DNA from: Betaproteobacteria bacterium
GTDB taxonomy: Bacteria > Pseudomonadota > Gammaproteobacteria > Burkholderiales > Burkholderiaceae_C
Direction of reading: 5' to 3'
Length of the DNA stretch: 64,000 nt
Assembly (NCBI GenBank): GCA_016716535.1
Contig: JADJWD010000001.1
Span: 322,435 to 386,434, forward strand
Shown here: positions 47,427 to 56,078 of the stretch, one piece after another
How positions within the stretch are numbered: position 1 is the stretch's first letter
How the letters are laid out: the number at the start of each line of letters is the position of its first letter
Notes under the pieces: generated by a model
Databases searched by the model: none
The model's input: the letters and a program-made list of their open reading frames with translations, nothing else
Told to the model about the DNA's origin: nothing
Position numbers and translations under genes: made by a program

Positions 47427-48152
47427 TTGGCCGAGAAGGGCACGCACTACGAGCGCATCAAGGACTACCTCACCGACAAGGTGATGTCCGGCGAGTGGCC
47501 GGCCGGCCACCGCATCCCGACCGAAGAGGAACTGGTCGCGCTGTTCCAGGTCAGCCGCATGACGGTGCACCGCGCCGTGCGCGAGCTCACCACCGAGGGC
47601 CTGGTGCACCGCCGCCCCGGCGCCGGCACCTTCGTCTCCAACGAGCGCCCGAGCCTCGACCTGGTGGCGGTGCGCAACATCGCCGACGACGTGCGCAGCC
47701 GCGGCCACGCCCACTCGAGCATCGTCCACCTGCTGCAGCGCGAGACGGCGACGCCCGAGGTCGCCGGGTCGCTGGGCCTGAAGACCGGCGCGCGCGTCTT
47801 CCATTCGATGATCGTGCACCTCGAGAACCACTGGCCGATCCAGCTCGAGGACCGCTACGTCAACCCGGCCGCCGCGCCCGAGTACCTGAAGCAGGACTTC
47901 ACCGACCACACGCCGAACGCCTATCTGATGACGGTGGGCCCGCTCGAGCGCGTCGAGCACACGATCGAGGCGGTGCTGCCGACGCCGGCGGTGTGCGAGT
48001 TGCTGCGCATCCACGCCGGCGAACCCTGCCTGCTGCTGAACCGCCGCACCTGGTCGATGGGCCGCGTCGTCTCGCGCGCCTGGCTCACGCACCCGGGCAG
48101 CCGCTACCGCCTCGGCGCGAGCTTCGGGCGGGTGCCGAACGGCCGGAGCTGA
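47427..48152 (+). CDS. hutC: GntR/HutC-family transcriptional repressor (atypical hut operon)
   Basis: 241 residues from a TTG at 47427 preceded by GAAGGGG; any later ATG would cut the winged helix. Residues 5-70 are a GntR HTH (HYERIKDYLTDKVMSGEW, then RIPTEEELVALFQVSRMTVHRAVREL). The C-terminal UTRA ligand domain has GARVFHSMIVHLENHWPIQLEDRYVNP and LLLNRRTW. HutC proteins release DNA on binding urocanate. It shares only part of its sequence with the HutC at 56079, so it may sense a different urocanate. As the last gene of the operon it is probably autoregulated through the site at 35145. Confidence 0.88.
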   Translation: MAEKGTHYERIKDYLTDKVMSGEWPAGHRIPTEEELVALFQVSRMTVHRAVRELTTEGLVHRRPGAGTFVSNERPSLDLVAVRNIADDVRSRGHAHSSIVHLLQRETATPEVAGSLGLKTGARVFHSMIVHLENHWPIQLEDRYVNPAAAPEYLKQDFTDHTPNAYLMTVGPLERVEHTIEAVLPTPAVCELLRIHAGEPCLLLNRRTWSMGRVVSRAWLTHPGSRYRLGASFGRVPNGRS

Positions 48153-48163
48153 GCCCGGCTGCG

Positions 48164-48180
48164 AAGCCGGCGGCCGGCTT
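48164..48180. terminator. Palindrome between convergent operons, possible bidirectional terminator
   Basis: AAGCCGGC and GCCGGCTT flank a single G in the 33-bp gap between the convergent hutC-like and livF genes. The position suits a shared terminator, but no T-tract follows on either strand. Confidence 0.35.
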
Positions 48181-48185
48181 GGGGA

Positions 48186-48890
48186 TCAGCCGTGGCCGAG
48201 GTAGTGCCCGAGCAGCGCCGGGTCGCGCGCCGCCTCGGCGGCGCTGCCGCTCCAGACGTCGCGCCCCGATTCGACGATCACCGCCGAGTCGGCGGCGCCG
48301 AGCGCGTGGCGCGTGTTCTGCTCGACGAGCAGGATCGCCATGCCCTCGGCGCGCAGCCGCGCCAGCGCCTGGTAGATCTGCGTCACCGCCTTGGGCATCA
48401 GGCCGAGCGACAGCTCGTCGATCATCAGCAGGCGCGGCTCGGCCATCAGCGCGCGGCCGATCGCCACCATCTGCTGCTCGCCGCCGGACAGCGACGCGGC
48501 GAGCTGGCGCAGCCGCTCGCCGACCCGCGGGAACAGCGCCACGACGCGCTCGAGATTGGCCGCCTCGGCGCGCCGCGTGCGCACGAAGCCGCCGACCGTC
48601 AGGTTCTCGCGCACCGTCAGGTCGCCGAACAGGCGCCGGCCCTCGGGCACCCAGGCGATGCCGCGCGCCGCGCGTTCGCCGGGCGTCAGCCGCTCGAGCG
48701 TCGCGCCGTCGTAGGTCAGGCGCCCGCCGAGCACCTTGACGTGGCCGGCGACGGCGCCGAGCGCCGAGCTCTTGCCCGCGCCGTTCGGGCCGATCAGCGC
48801 GAGCATGCGCCCGGCCTCCAGCCGCAGCGACAGCCGCTGCACCGCGACGACCTCGCCGTAGCCGCAGCTCAGTTCACTCAGCTCGAGCAT
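48186..48890 (-). CDS. livF: Branched-chain-type ABC transporter ATP-binding protein (LivF)
   Basis: 234 residues from the ATG at 48890; the open frame continues upstream but MLELSELSCGYGEVVAV is the LivF start. Walker A GPNGAGKSS, signature SLSGGEQQM, Walker B RLLMIDEL and the switch His region LLVEQN are intact. GIAWVPEGRRLFGDLTVRENL is diagnostic of LivF. It is the last gene of hutUH-livKHMGF and overlaps livG by 17 bp. With its neighbours it likely imports histidine or urocanate. Confidence 0.93.
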   Translation of the reverse strand: MLELSELSCGYGEVVAVQRLSLRLEAGRMLALIGPNGAGKSSALGAVAGHVKVLGGRLTYDGATLERLTPGERAARGIAWVPEGRRLFGDLTVRENLTVGGFVRTRRAEAANLERVVALFPRVGERLRQLAASLSGGEQQMVAIGRALMAEPRLLMIDELSLGLMPKAVTQIYQALARLRAEGMAILLVEQNTRHALGAADSAVIVESGRDVWSGSAAEAARDPALLGHYLGHG

Positions 48891-49671
48891 CTTCGACCTC
48901 GCCGCCCGGGGCCTCGCCGCCCAGGACCTCGCCACCCAGATAGGCCTGCACCACCGCCGGCTCGCGCATCACGGCGCGCGGCTCGCCGTCGGCGATCTTG
49001 CGGCCGGTCTCCAGCACGACGAGACGGTCGCAGACGCGCACCACCTCGCCCAGGTTGTGCTCGATCAGCAGCACGCTCAGGCCGCTGTCGGCGAGGCTGC
49101 GGATCACGTCCGCGAGCCGCGCCGCCTCGGCGCTGTTGAGGCCGGCCAGCGGCTCGTCCAGCAGCAGCAGGCGCGGCTCGCCGGCGAGCGAACGCGCCAC
49201 CTCGAGCCGCTTGCGGATGCCCAGCGGCACCTCGCCGGCGGCGCGCTCGGCGAACTCGACGATGCCGAGCCGGCCGAGGATCGCACGCGCCGCGTCGCGC
49301 GCCGCGTGGCGGTCGACGTGCAGCGCGGCCGAGAACAACGAATCGCGGTGCCGGTGGCCCCAGGCGAAGGCGACGTTGTCGAGCACCGACAGCGACTTCA
49401 GCGGCCGCACGATCTGGTGCGTGACGCCGAGGCCGAGCATGACGCGGCGGTGCACCGGCAGCGCCTCGATCGCGCGGCCGGCGAGCGTGATGCGGCCGCC
49501 GTGCAGCGGCCCCTGGCCCGAGACGGCCTTCAGGCACGTCGTCTTGCCCGCGCCGTTGGGACCGATCAGCCCGAGCAGCTCGCCGGGGCGCACCTCGAAC
49601 GAGACGTCGTCGACGGCGCGCAGGCCGCCGAATTGCACCCGCAGCCCGCTGGCTTGCAGCAGCGCTTCCAT
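48874..49671 (-). CDS. livG: Branched-chain-type ABC transporter ATP-binding protein (LivG)
   Basis: 265 residues. MEALLQASGLRVQFGGLRAVDDVSF, Walker A GPNGAGKTT, GLGVTHQIVRPLKSLSVLDNV (the LivG-specific R/QxxRxFxxLTVxENV region), Walker B LLLLDEPLAGLNSAE and LSVLLIEHNLG are present. The second nucleotide-binding subunit of the same importer. The C-terminus carries a short Gly/Glu repeat (GGEVLGGEAPGGEVED), which is unusual for the family. It starts 4 bp after the livM stop. Confidence 0.93.
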   Translation of the reverse strand: MEALLQASGLRVQFGGLRAVDDVSFEVRPGELLGLIGPNGAGKTTCLKAVSGQGPLHGGRITLAGRAIEALPVHRRVMLGLGVTHQIVRPLKSLSVLDNVAFAWGHRHRDSLFSAALHVDRHAARDAARAILGRLGIVEFAERAAGEVPLGIRKRLEVARSLAGEPRLLLLDEPLAGLNSAEAARLADVIRSLADSGLSVLLIEHNLGEVVRVCDRLVVLETGRKIADGEPRAVMREPAVVQAYLGGEVLGGEAPGGEVEDARAE

Positions 49672-49675
49672 GCCG

Positions 49676-50533
49676 TCAGGCCTCCTTCGTCTGCAGCGGC
49701 GCGGCGGGCGGCGGCCGGCGCCGCAGCGCCGCCAGGCCGCCGGGCAGGAACCGCATCACCAGCAGCAGCACCGCGCCGTAGAGGATCAGCTTGTAGTCGT
49801 TGACGACGCGGAACCACTCGGGCAGCAGCGTCAGCGCGATGGCCGCGACGAGCACGCCCCAGGTCGAGCCGACGCCGCCGATGGCGACGATCGCGAGCGA
49901 GGCGATCGACAGCGTGAAGCCGAACGCATCGGGCACGATGAAGCGTGTGTAGCTCGCGTACAGCGCGCCGGCCACGCCGGCCAGCAGCGTGCCGAGGCAG
50001 AACGCGGCCAGCTTGTGGCGCGCCACGTCGACGCCGAGCACGCGCGCCACCGCCTCGTCGTCGGCGATGACGCCGAAGGCGAAGCCGAGCCAGCTGCGCG
50101 CCAGGTGCAGGCTGAGCCAGACGCAGGCCGCCAGCAGCACGAGCACGAGCGCCGCATAGCCGCCGAGCGCGAGGCCGGGATCGGGGATGCCGCTGATGCC
50201 CATCTCGCTGCCGAGCCAGCCCTGCTTGCGCACGACGCCGACGAAGACGAAGCCGACGCCCATCGTCGTGATCGCAAGGAAGTCGTCGCGCACGCGCAGC
50301 GACAACAGGCCCACCACCAGCCCGACGGCGCCGGCCAGCACCGCCGCGGCCGGCAGCGCCAGCGCCAGCGGCCATCCGGCCTTGGCCAGCAGCGCGCCGG
50401 CGTAGGCGCCGATGCCGACGAAGGCGGCGTGGCCGAGGCTCGCCTGCCCGCACATGCCGGTGATGATGTTGAGCCCGAGCGCGGCGATCGCGTGGATGCC
50501 GACGATGACGGCCAGGTTCAGCAGCACGTCCAT
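49676..50533 (-). CDS. livM: Branched-chain-type ABC transporter permease (LivM)
   Basis: 285 residues from the ATG at 50533; a GTG at 50539 overlapping the livH stop is an alternative. About eight hydrophobic segments and LivM motifs: GLNIITGMCGQASLGHAAFVGIGAYAGA, FLAITTMGVGFVF, GVIADDEAVARVLGVDV, and FGFTLSIASLAIVAIGGVGSTWG. Inner-membrane translocation subunit. Confidence 0.93.
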   Translation of the reverse strand: MDVLLNLAVIVGIHAIAALGLNIITGMCGQASLGHAAFVGIGAYAGALLAKAGWPLALALPAAAVLAGAVGLVVGLLSLRVRDDFLAITTMGVGFVFVGVVRKQGWLGSEMGISGIPDPGLALGGYAALVLVLLAACVWLSLHLARSWLGFAFGVIADDEAVARVLGVDVARHKLAAFCLGTLLAGVAGALYASYTRFIVPDAFGFTLSIASLAIVAIGGVGSTWGVLVAAIALTLLPEWFRVVNDYKLILYGAVLLLVMRFLPGGLAALRRRPPPAAPLQTKEA

Positions 50534-50535
50534 CG

Positions 50536-51405
50536 TCACGCCCCCCGCGCCTTCAGCGCCAGCCCCTGCGGGCGCAGCACGAGCACGGCGATCAGCGCCA
50601 GGAAGGCGATCGCGTCGCGGTCGACGAGCTTGTCGAGGTGGATCGTGCCGAAGGCCTCGACGACGCCGAGCGCCAGGCTCGCGAGCACGGTGCCGAGCAC
50701 GCTGCCGAGGCCGCCAAGCACGATGATGGCCAGCATCTTGTAGCTCGGGATCGCGCCCATCGTCGGCTCGACGAGGTTGTTCAGCACCGCCACCAGCCCG
50801 CCGGCGTAGGCCGCCATCATCGAGGCGATGAAGAAGCACAGGTCGCGCGTGCGCCGCGGCGAGACGCCGAACGACCACGCCACCTCGGGGTCGGAGACGG
50901 TGGCGCGCATGCCGACGCCGGCGCGCGTGTAGCGCGCGAACAGCGCCAGCGCGCCGAACAGCACCGCCGTCGACGCCAGCGTCAGCAGCTCCGACTGGCG
51001 CAGCGTGAAGCCGCCCAGCTGCACCGGCGCGGCCAGCGGCTGCACCGGGAACGACAGGCCGTACGGACCGAAGACGATGCGCAGGCTCTCCTGCATCAGG
51101 ATGAACAGGCCGATCGAGGCCACCAGCGCGACGAACGGCGGCTTGGCGAGGATCGGCTCGTACAGCAGCCGGTAGATCACCACGCCGGCGAGTCCCACCA
51201 GCAGCGCCGCCGTTGCCAGCCCGGCAGCGAGCGAGCCGAGCGCCTGCGACAGCGACACCGTCAGATAGGCGCCGAGCGCGAACAGCCCGGCGTGCGCGAC
51301 GTGCAGGATGCGCAGCAGGCCGTAGACCAGCGTCAGCCCCACCGCGATCAGCGCGTAGGTGCTGCCGTTGATCAGGCCTTGCAGCGTCAGCTCGAGGGCG
51401 ACCAT
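50536..51405 (-). CDS. livH: Branched-chain-type ABC transporter permease (LivH)
   Basis: 289 residues. LivH motifs: LQGLINGSTYALIAVGLTLVYG, RILHVAHAGLFALGAYL, RATVSDPEVAWSFGVSPRR and MGAIPSYKMLAIIVLGGLGSVLG. Eight hydrophobic segments. It forms the channel with LivM and starts 34 bp after the livK stop. Confidence 0.93.
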   Translation of the reverse strand: MVALELTLQGLINGSTYALIAVGLTLVYGLLRILHVAHAGLFALGAYLTVSLSQALGSLAAGLATAALLVGLAGVVIYRLLYEPILAKPPFVALVASIGLFILMQESLRIVFGPYGLSFPVQPLAAPVQLGGFTLRQSELLTLASTAVLFGALALFARYTRAGVGMRATVSDPEVAWSFGVSPRRTRDLCFFIASMMAAYAGGLVAVLNNLVEPTMGAIPSYKMLAIIVLGGLGSVLGTVLASLALGVVEAFGTIHLDKLVDRDAIAFLALIAVLVLRPQGLALKARGA

Positions 51406-51439
51406 GGGCGAGCGCTTCGTCGGTTGCGGGCTGCCGCTC

Positions 51440-52627
51440 TCACTGCTCCGGCGGCGCCAGCAGCACCGGGTCGTCGATCACCGAGTGGCGCGTCCAGCGC
51501 CCGCCCTTGACGACCTGGTTCTGCACCGCCTTCTTCACCTCGCGCAGCTTGTTGAAGCTGATGCGGCCGGTGGAGGTGGTGAGCTCGGTCGCCGCGATCG
51601 CATCGCGCAGCCTGGCCGCGTCGGCCGTGCCGGCCTTGTTCATCGCATTGGCCAGCACCCACATCGCCGTGTGCGTCGAGGCCGCGACCATGTCCACCGG
51701 CTGGCCCTTGCTCGACTCGAAAGCCTTGATGAAGTCGCGCGCCTCGGCGGTGGGCGAATCGCGGTCGAGCGAGGTCGTGATGATCACGCCCTCGGCGGCG
51801 GCGCCGGCGATCTCGATGAACTTCTGGCCGTCGTAGCCCTCCTGGCCGATCACCGGCACGTTGACGCCGGCGGCACGCAGCTGCGCCACCAGCGGCCCGG
51901 CGTTGAAGTAGTAGCCCGAGGCGTAGATCGCGTCGGGCTGGTCGGCCTTGACGCTGGCGACGAGCGGGCCGAACTGGCGGTCGCCCATCGCGAACGTGTA
52001 CTCCTTGGCGATCGTGACGCCGAACTTCGGCGCCGCCTCCTTGAAGCCGATCGCCAGCGCCTGGCCGAAGTCGTTGTTCAGCGTCAGCACGACGACCTTC
52101 TTCTTGCCGAGCAGCTCGCCGACGAGCTTGGCGCCGGCGCGCCCCTGCACCTCGCCGGTGAACGAGGTGCGGAAGGCGTAGTCGCCGGCACGCGTGATGT
52201 CCGGGTGGATCGCGTACGACGAGATGTAGGGCATCTTCGCGCGCACGAAGGTCGGCGCGGCGGCGCGCGTCGGGCCCGAATACGAACCGGAGACGACCGC
52301 GACCACCTTGTCCTGCGTGATCAGGCGGTTGGCGACCTGCACGCCTTCCTCGGGCTTGCCGCCGTCGTCGTAGACGACGAGCTCGATCGGCTTGCCGCCG
52401 ATGCCGCCCTTGGCGTTGACCTGCTCGACGGCGAGCTCGGCACCGAGCCGCGCCGACTTGCCGTCGGCGGCGGCGAAGCCGGTCAGCGGCGCGTGAAAGC
52501 CGATGCGCACGGTGTTCTGCGCCGCGGCCGGCAGGCTGGCGCCCGCGGCCAGCGCGGCAAGCGCCGTGCACAGCAGCGTGCGCCGGCCGATGGTCGACAT
52601 CGGCGTCGGGAAGGAAAGGTCTTTCAT
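51440..52627 (-). CDS. livK: Branched-chain-type ABC transporter substrate-binding protein (LivK-like)
   Basis: 395 residues from the ATG at 52627 with AGGAGA upstream. Signal peptide RRTLLCTALAALAAGASLPAAAQ, then VRIGFHAPLTGFAAADGKSA and EQVNAKGGIGGKPIELVVYDD, the Peripla_BP_6 start. It lies 108 bp after hutH in the same direction, so expression is probably tied to histidine catabolism and the ligand is likely histidine, urocanate or a related compound. The ligand is inferred from context only. Confidence 0.92.
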   Translation of the reverse strand: MKDLSFPTPMSTIGRRTLLCTALAALAAGASLPAAAQNTVRIGFHAPLTGFAAADGKSARLGAELAVEQVNAKGGIGGKPIELVVYDDGGKPEEGVQVANRLITQDKVVAVVSGSYSGPTRAAAPTFVRAKMPYISSYAIHPDITRAGDYAFRTSFTGEVQGRAGAKLVGELLGKKKVVVLTLNNDFGQALAIGFKEAAPKFGVTIAKEYTFAMGDRQFGPLVASVKADQPDAIYASGYYFNAGPLVAQLRAAGVNVPVIGQEGYDGQKFIEIAGAAAEGVIITTSLDRDSPTAEARDFIKAFESSKGQPVDMVAASTHTAMWVLANAMNKAGTADAARLRDAIAATELTTSTGRISFNKLREVKKAVQNQVVKGGRWTRHSVIDDPVLLAPPEQ

Positions 52628-52735
52628 CGTCGTCTCCTGGCGTAAGGGGAACAGAGAGGCAGAGGGAGCGAAGGGGCAGAACGTGCAAAGGGGGGGGCAA
52701 GAAGTGGAAGCGCGCGGCGGCCGTCTCACCGCTGG

Positions 52736-54298
52736 TCAGGCCGGCGTCCACAACGCCGGCAGGTCCGCCAGCGAGCGGAAGACACGCGACAGCGCCCCGT
52801 CGGCGACGAGCGCCGCGGCGCGCTCGATGTCGGGCGCGAGGTGGCGGTCGGTCATCATTGCCGGGCAGTCGCGGCGCAGCAGCGCGTGCGCGGCTTCCAG
52901 CGGCGGCGAGCTGACGAGCGGGCGCAGGAAGTCGATGCCTTGCGCCGCGGCGAGCCACTCGATGCCGAGGATGCGCGCGACGTTGGCGATCATCGGCTGC
53001 AGCCGCCGCGCCGCGAAGGTGGCCATGCTGACGTGGTCCTCCTGGTTGGCGCTGGTCGGCAGGCTGTCGACGCTGGCCGGGTGCGCGAGGCTCTTGTTCT
53101 CGCTGGCCAGCGAAGCGGCGGTGACGTGCGCGATCATGAAGCCGCTGTTCAGGCCCGCGTTGGGCGTCAGGAACGGCGGCAGCCGCGAGACGCCGGCGTC
53201 GATCAGCATCGCGATGCGCCGCTCGGCGATGGCGCCGACCTCGGCGATCGCGGTGGCCATCGCATCGCAAGCCAGCGCCACCGGCTCGGCGTGGAAGTTG
53301 CCGCCGGAGATCATCGCGCCATCGTCGCTGAACACCAGCGGGTTGTCCGTCACCGCATTCGCCTCGCGCAGCAGCACCAGCGCGGCGTGGCGCAGCTGAT
53401 CGAGGCAGGCGCCCACCACCTGCGGCTGGCAGCGCAGGCAGTACGGGTCCTGCACGCGGTCGTCGCCTTCGAGATGGCTCTTGCGGATGCCGCTGCCGGC
53501 GAGCAGCTGGCGGTAGTACTCGGCGACGTCGATCTGCCCGGGCTGCCCGCGCAGCGCGTGGATGCGCGGGTCGAACGGCCCGTCGCTGCCGCGCGCCGCG
53601 TCGACCGTCAGCGCGCCGACGACGAGCGCCGCCTCGAGCACCGGCTCGAAGGTGAAGAAGGCGTGCAGCGCCAGCGCCGTGCTCGTCTGCGTGCCGTTGA
53701 TCAGCGCCAGGCCCTCCTTGGCCGCGAGCACGAGCGGCGCGATGCCGGCCGCACGCAGCACGTCGGCGGCCGGCCTGCGCTGCATCACACCGCCACTCGA
53801 TTCGACGAGGAACTCGCCCTCGCCCATCAGCGCCAGCGTCATGTGCGCCAGCGGCGCGAGGTCGCCCGACGCGCCCACCGAGCCCTGGCTCGGCACCACC
53901 GGCACGAGGCCGGCGTTGCTGGCGGCGACGAGCGTGTCGATGACCACCGGCCGCACGCCCGAGTGCCCGCGCGCGAGGCTTGCTGCCTTCAACCCGAGCA
54001 TCAGCCGCGCGACGGCCGGCGCCAGCGGCTCGCCGACGCCGACGCTGTGGCTGCGGATCAGGTTCCACTGCAGCGCCGCGAGGTCGTCGCTGCTGATGCG
54101 GGTGGACGCGAGCTTGCCGAAGCCGGTGTTGACGCCGTACACCGGCGCGTCACCGGCGGCGGCGCGCTGCACGACGGCGGCGCTGGCGGCGATGGCCACA
54201 CCGGCAGCCGGATCGATGGCGATCGGCACGCCGCCCACGTGCAGCGCCTGCAGGTCGGCCAGCGACAGCGCGCCGGGTCGCAGGGTCAGCGTCGGCAT
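52736..54298 (-). CDS. hutH: Histidine ammonia-lyase
   Basis: 520 residues from the ATG at 54298, 2 bp after the hutU stop. It deaminates L-histidine to urocanate. MIO triad Ala143-Ser144-Gly145 in GSVGASGDLAPLAH, YGVNTGFGKLA with the catalytic Tyr54, His84 in IRSHSVGVGEP, SGGNFHAEPVALA and SANQEDHVSMATFAARR. All positions agree with the Pseudomonas putida enzyme. It is the canonical partner to the altered lyase at 41491. Confidence 0.95.
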   Translation of the reverse strand: MPTLTLRPGALSLADLQALHVGGVPIAIDPAAGVAIAASAAVVQRAAAGDAPVYGVNTGFGKLASTRISSDDLAALQWNLIRSHSVGVGEPLAPAVARLMLGLKAASLARGHSGVRPVVIDTLVAASNAGLVPVVPSQGSVGASGDLAPLAHMTLALMGEGEFLVESSGGVMQRRPAADVLRAAGIAPLVLAAKEGLALINGTQTSTALALHAFFTFEPVLEAALVVGALTVDAARGSDGPFDPRIHALRGQPGQIDVAEYYRQLLAGSGIRKSHLEGDDRVQDPYCLRCQPQVVGACLDQLRHAALVLLREANAVTDNPLVFSDDGAMISGGNFHAEPVALACDAMATAIAEVGAIAERRIAMLIDAGVSRLPPFLTPNAGLNSGFMIAHVTAASLASENKSLAHPASVDSLPTSANQEDHVSMATFAARRLQPMIANVARILGIEWLAAAQGIDFLRPLVSSPPLEAAHALLRRDCPAMMTDRHLAPDIERAAALVADGALSRVFRSLADLPALWTPA

Positions 54299-54300
54299 GT

Positions 54301-56010
54301 TCAGCCGAGCATCGGCAGCTTCAACCCCTGCTCGCGCGCGCACTGCGCGGCGAGCTCGTAGCCGGCGTCGGCGTGGCGCATGACGCCGGTGCCCGGGTCG
54401 TTCCAGAGCACCCGCTCGATGCGCCTGGCCGCCGCGTCGGTGCCGTCGCAGACGATGACGACGCCGGCGTGCTGCGAATAGCCCATGCCGACGCCGCCGC
54501 CGTGGTGCAGGCTGACCCAGGTGGCGCCGCCGGCGGTGTTCAACAGCGCGTTCAAGAGCGGCCAGTCGCTCACCGCGTCGCTGCCGTCCTTCATGCTTTC
54601 GGTCTCGCGGTTGGGGCTGGCGACGCTGCCGCTGTCGAGGTGGTCGCGGCCGATGACGATCGGCGCCTTCAGCTCGCCGCTTCTCACCATCTCGTTGAAC
54701 GCGAGGCCGGCGCGGTGCCGCTCACCCAGGCCGATCCAGCAGATGCGCGCCGGCAGCCCCTGGAAGGCGATGCGCTCGCCGGCCATGTCGAGCCAGCGGT
54801 GCAGGTGCGTGTCGGCCGGGAACAACTCCTTCATCTTCGCGTCGGTCTTGCGGATGTCTTCCGGGTCGCCCGACAGCGCCACCCAGCGGAACGGCCCCTT
54901 GCCGCGGCAGAACAGCGGCCGGATGTACGCCGGCACGAAGCCGGGGAAGTCGAACGCGTTGCCCACGCCCTCGTCGAGCGCGACCTGGCGGATGTTGTTG
55001 CCGTAGTCGACGGTGGGGATGCCCATCGCCTGGAAAGCGAGCATCGCGCGCACGTGCTCGGCGCAGCTCCTCGCCGCGGCGGCCTTCAGCGCCGCGTGCT
55101 GCGCGGCGTCGGCCTGCGCGGTCTTCCAGGCGTCGACGCTCCAGCCGGCGGGCAGGTAGCCGTTGACGAGGTCGTGCGCGCTCGTCTGGTCGGTGACGAG
55201 GTCGGGCCTCATCGCTTTTGCACCGCCAGCCTTCGCACGCTTGACCAGCTCGGGCAGGATCTCGGCCGCGTTGCCGAGCAGGCCGATCGAAATCGCCTTC
55301 TTCTCGGCCGTGTACTGGCGGATGCGCGCCAGCGCGTCGTCGAGGTCCTTCGCCTGCTCGTCGAGGTAGCGGCTCTTCAGCCGGAAGTCGATGCGGCTTT
55401 GCTGGCATTCGATGTTCAGGCTGCACGCGCCGGCGAAGGTGGCCGCCAGCGGCTGCGCGCCGCCCATGCCGCCCAGGCCCGCGGTGAGGATCCAGCGCCC
55501 CGCGAGGTCGCCGCCGTAGTGCTGCCGGCCCGCTTCGACGAACGTCTCGTAGGTGCCCTGCACGATGCCCTGGCTGCCGATGTAGATCCAGGAGCCCGCG
55601 GTCATCTGGCCGTACATCATCAGGCCCTTGCGGTCGAGCTCGTGGAAGTGCTCCCAGGTGCTCCACTTCGGCACCAGGTTCGAGTTCGCGATCAGCACGC
55701 GCGGCGCGTCGGCGTGCGTGCGGAAGACGCCCACCGGCTTGCCGCTCTGCACGAGCAGGCTCTCGTCGGGCTTCAGGTTCTTCAGCGCCGCGAGGATGGC
55801 CTCGAAGCAGTCCCAGTTGCGCGCCGCCTTGCCGATGCCGCCGTAGACGACGAGCGCGTCGGGGTTCTCGGCCACCTCGGGGTCGAGGTTGTTCTGGATC
55901 ATCCGGTAGGCGGCCTCGATGAGCCAGTCGGCGCAGGTGAGCTGCGCGCCGCGCGGCGCGCGCACGGGGCGGGGCTGGGCAAGACGGTGCAGCGCGGAGA
56001 GGTCGTTCAT
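54301..56010 (-). CDS. hutU: Urocanate hydratase
   Basis: 569 residues from the ATG at 56010 (GAGGA upstream); a longer frame is open but would run into the operator. It converts urocanate to 4-imidazolone-5-propionate using NAD+ as electrophile. Motifs: VVYGGIGKAARNWDCFEAI, TAGLGGMGGAQPLAA, AYIRPLFCRGKGPFRWVALS, LPARICWIGLGER (active-site Cys) and LHHGGGVGMGYSQHAGVVIV. First gene of hutUH-livKHMGF, divergent from hutC. Confidence 0.96.
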   Translation of the reverse strand: MNDLSALHRLAQPRPVRAPRGAQLTCADWLIEAAYRMIQNNLDPEVAENPDALVVYGGIGKAARNWDCFEAILAALKNLKPDESLLVQSGKPVGVFRTHADAPRVLIANSNLVPKWSTWEHFHELDRKGLMMYGQMTAGSWIYIGSQGIVQGTYETFVEAGRQHYGGDLAGRWILTAGLGGMGGAQPLAATFAGACSLNIECQQSRIDFRLKSRYLDEQAKDLDDALARIRQYTAEKKAISIGLLGNAAEILPELVKRAKAGGAKAMRPDLVTDQTSAHDLVNGYLPAGWSVDAWKTAQADAAQHAALKAAAARSCAEHVRAMLAFQAMGIPTVDYGNNIRQVALDEGVGNAFDFPGFVPAYIRPLFCRGKGPFRWVALSGDPEDIRKTDAKMKELFPADTHLHRWLDMAGERIAFQGLPARICWIGLGERHRAGLAFNEMVRSGELKAPIVIGRDHLDSGSVASPNRETESMKDGSDAVSDWPLLNALLNTAGGATWVSLHHGGGVGMGYSQHAGVVIVCDGTDAAARRIERVLWNDPGTGVMRHADAGYELAAQCAREQGLKLPMLG

Positions 56011-56042
56011 GGCGGTAATCCTCGGGTCAGGGTTGCACTCTA

Positions 56043-56066
56043 CTTGTCTAGACAAGCCTAGACAAG
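56043..56066. promoter_or_regulatory. HutC operator, perfect palindrome plus overlapping second half-site
   Basis: CTTGTCTAGACAAG (56043-56056) is a perfect 14-bp palindrome, followed at once by CCTAGACAAG, a repeated right half. It lies 32 bp before the hutU start and 12 bp before the hutC start, so one repressor complex would control both directions. It closely resembles HutC sites known upstream of hut genes in pseudomonads. Confidence 0.85.
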
Positions 56067-56078
56067 TATGCTTCGCTC

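Noticed and set aside
35304..48152. Firm assignment to ergothioneine degradation
   Set aside because: A lyase plus a variant urocanase would fit, but the aminotransferase, D-hydroxyacid dehydrogenase and HutI/HutF steps do not match the known ergothioneine route; kept only as an alternative.
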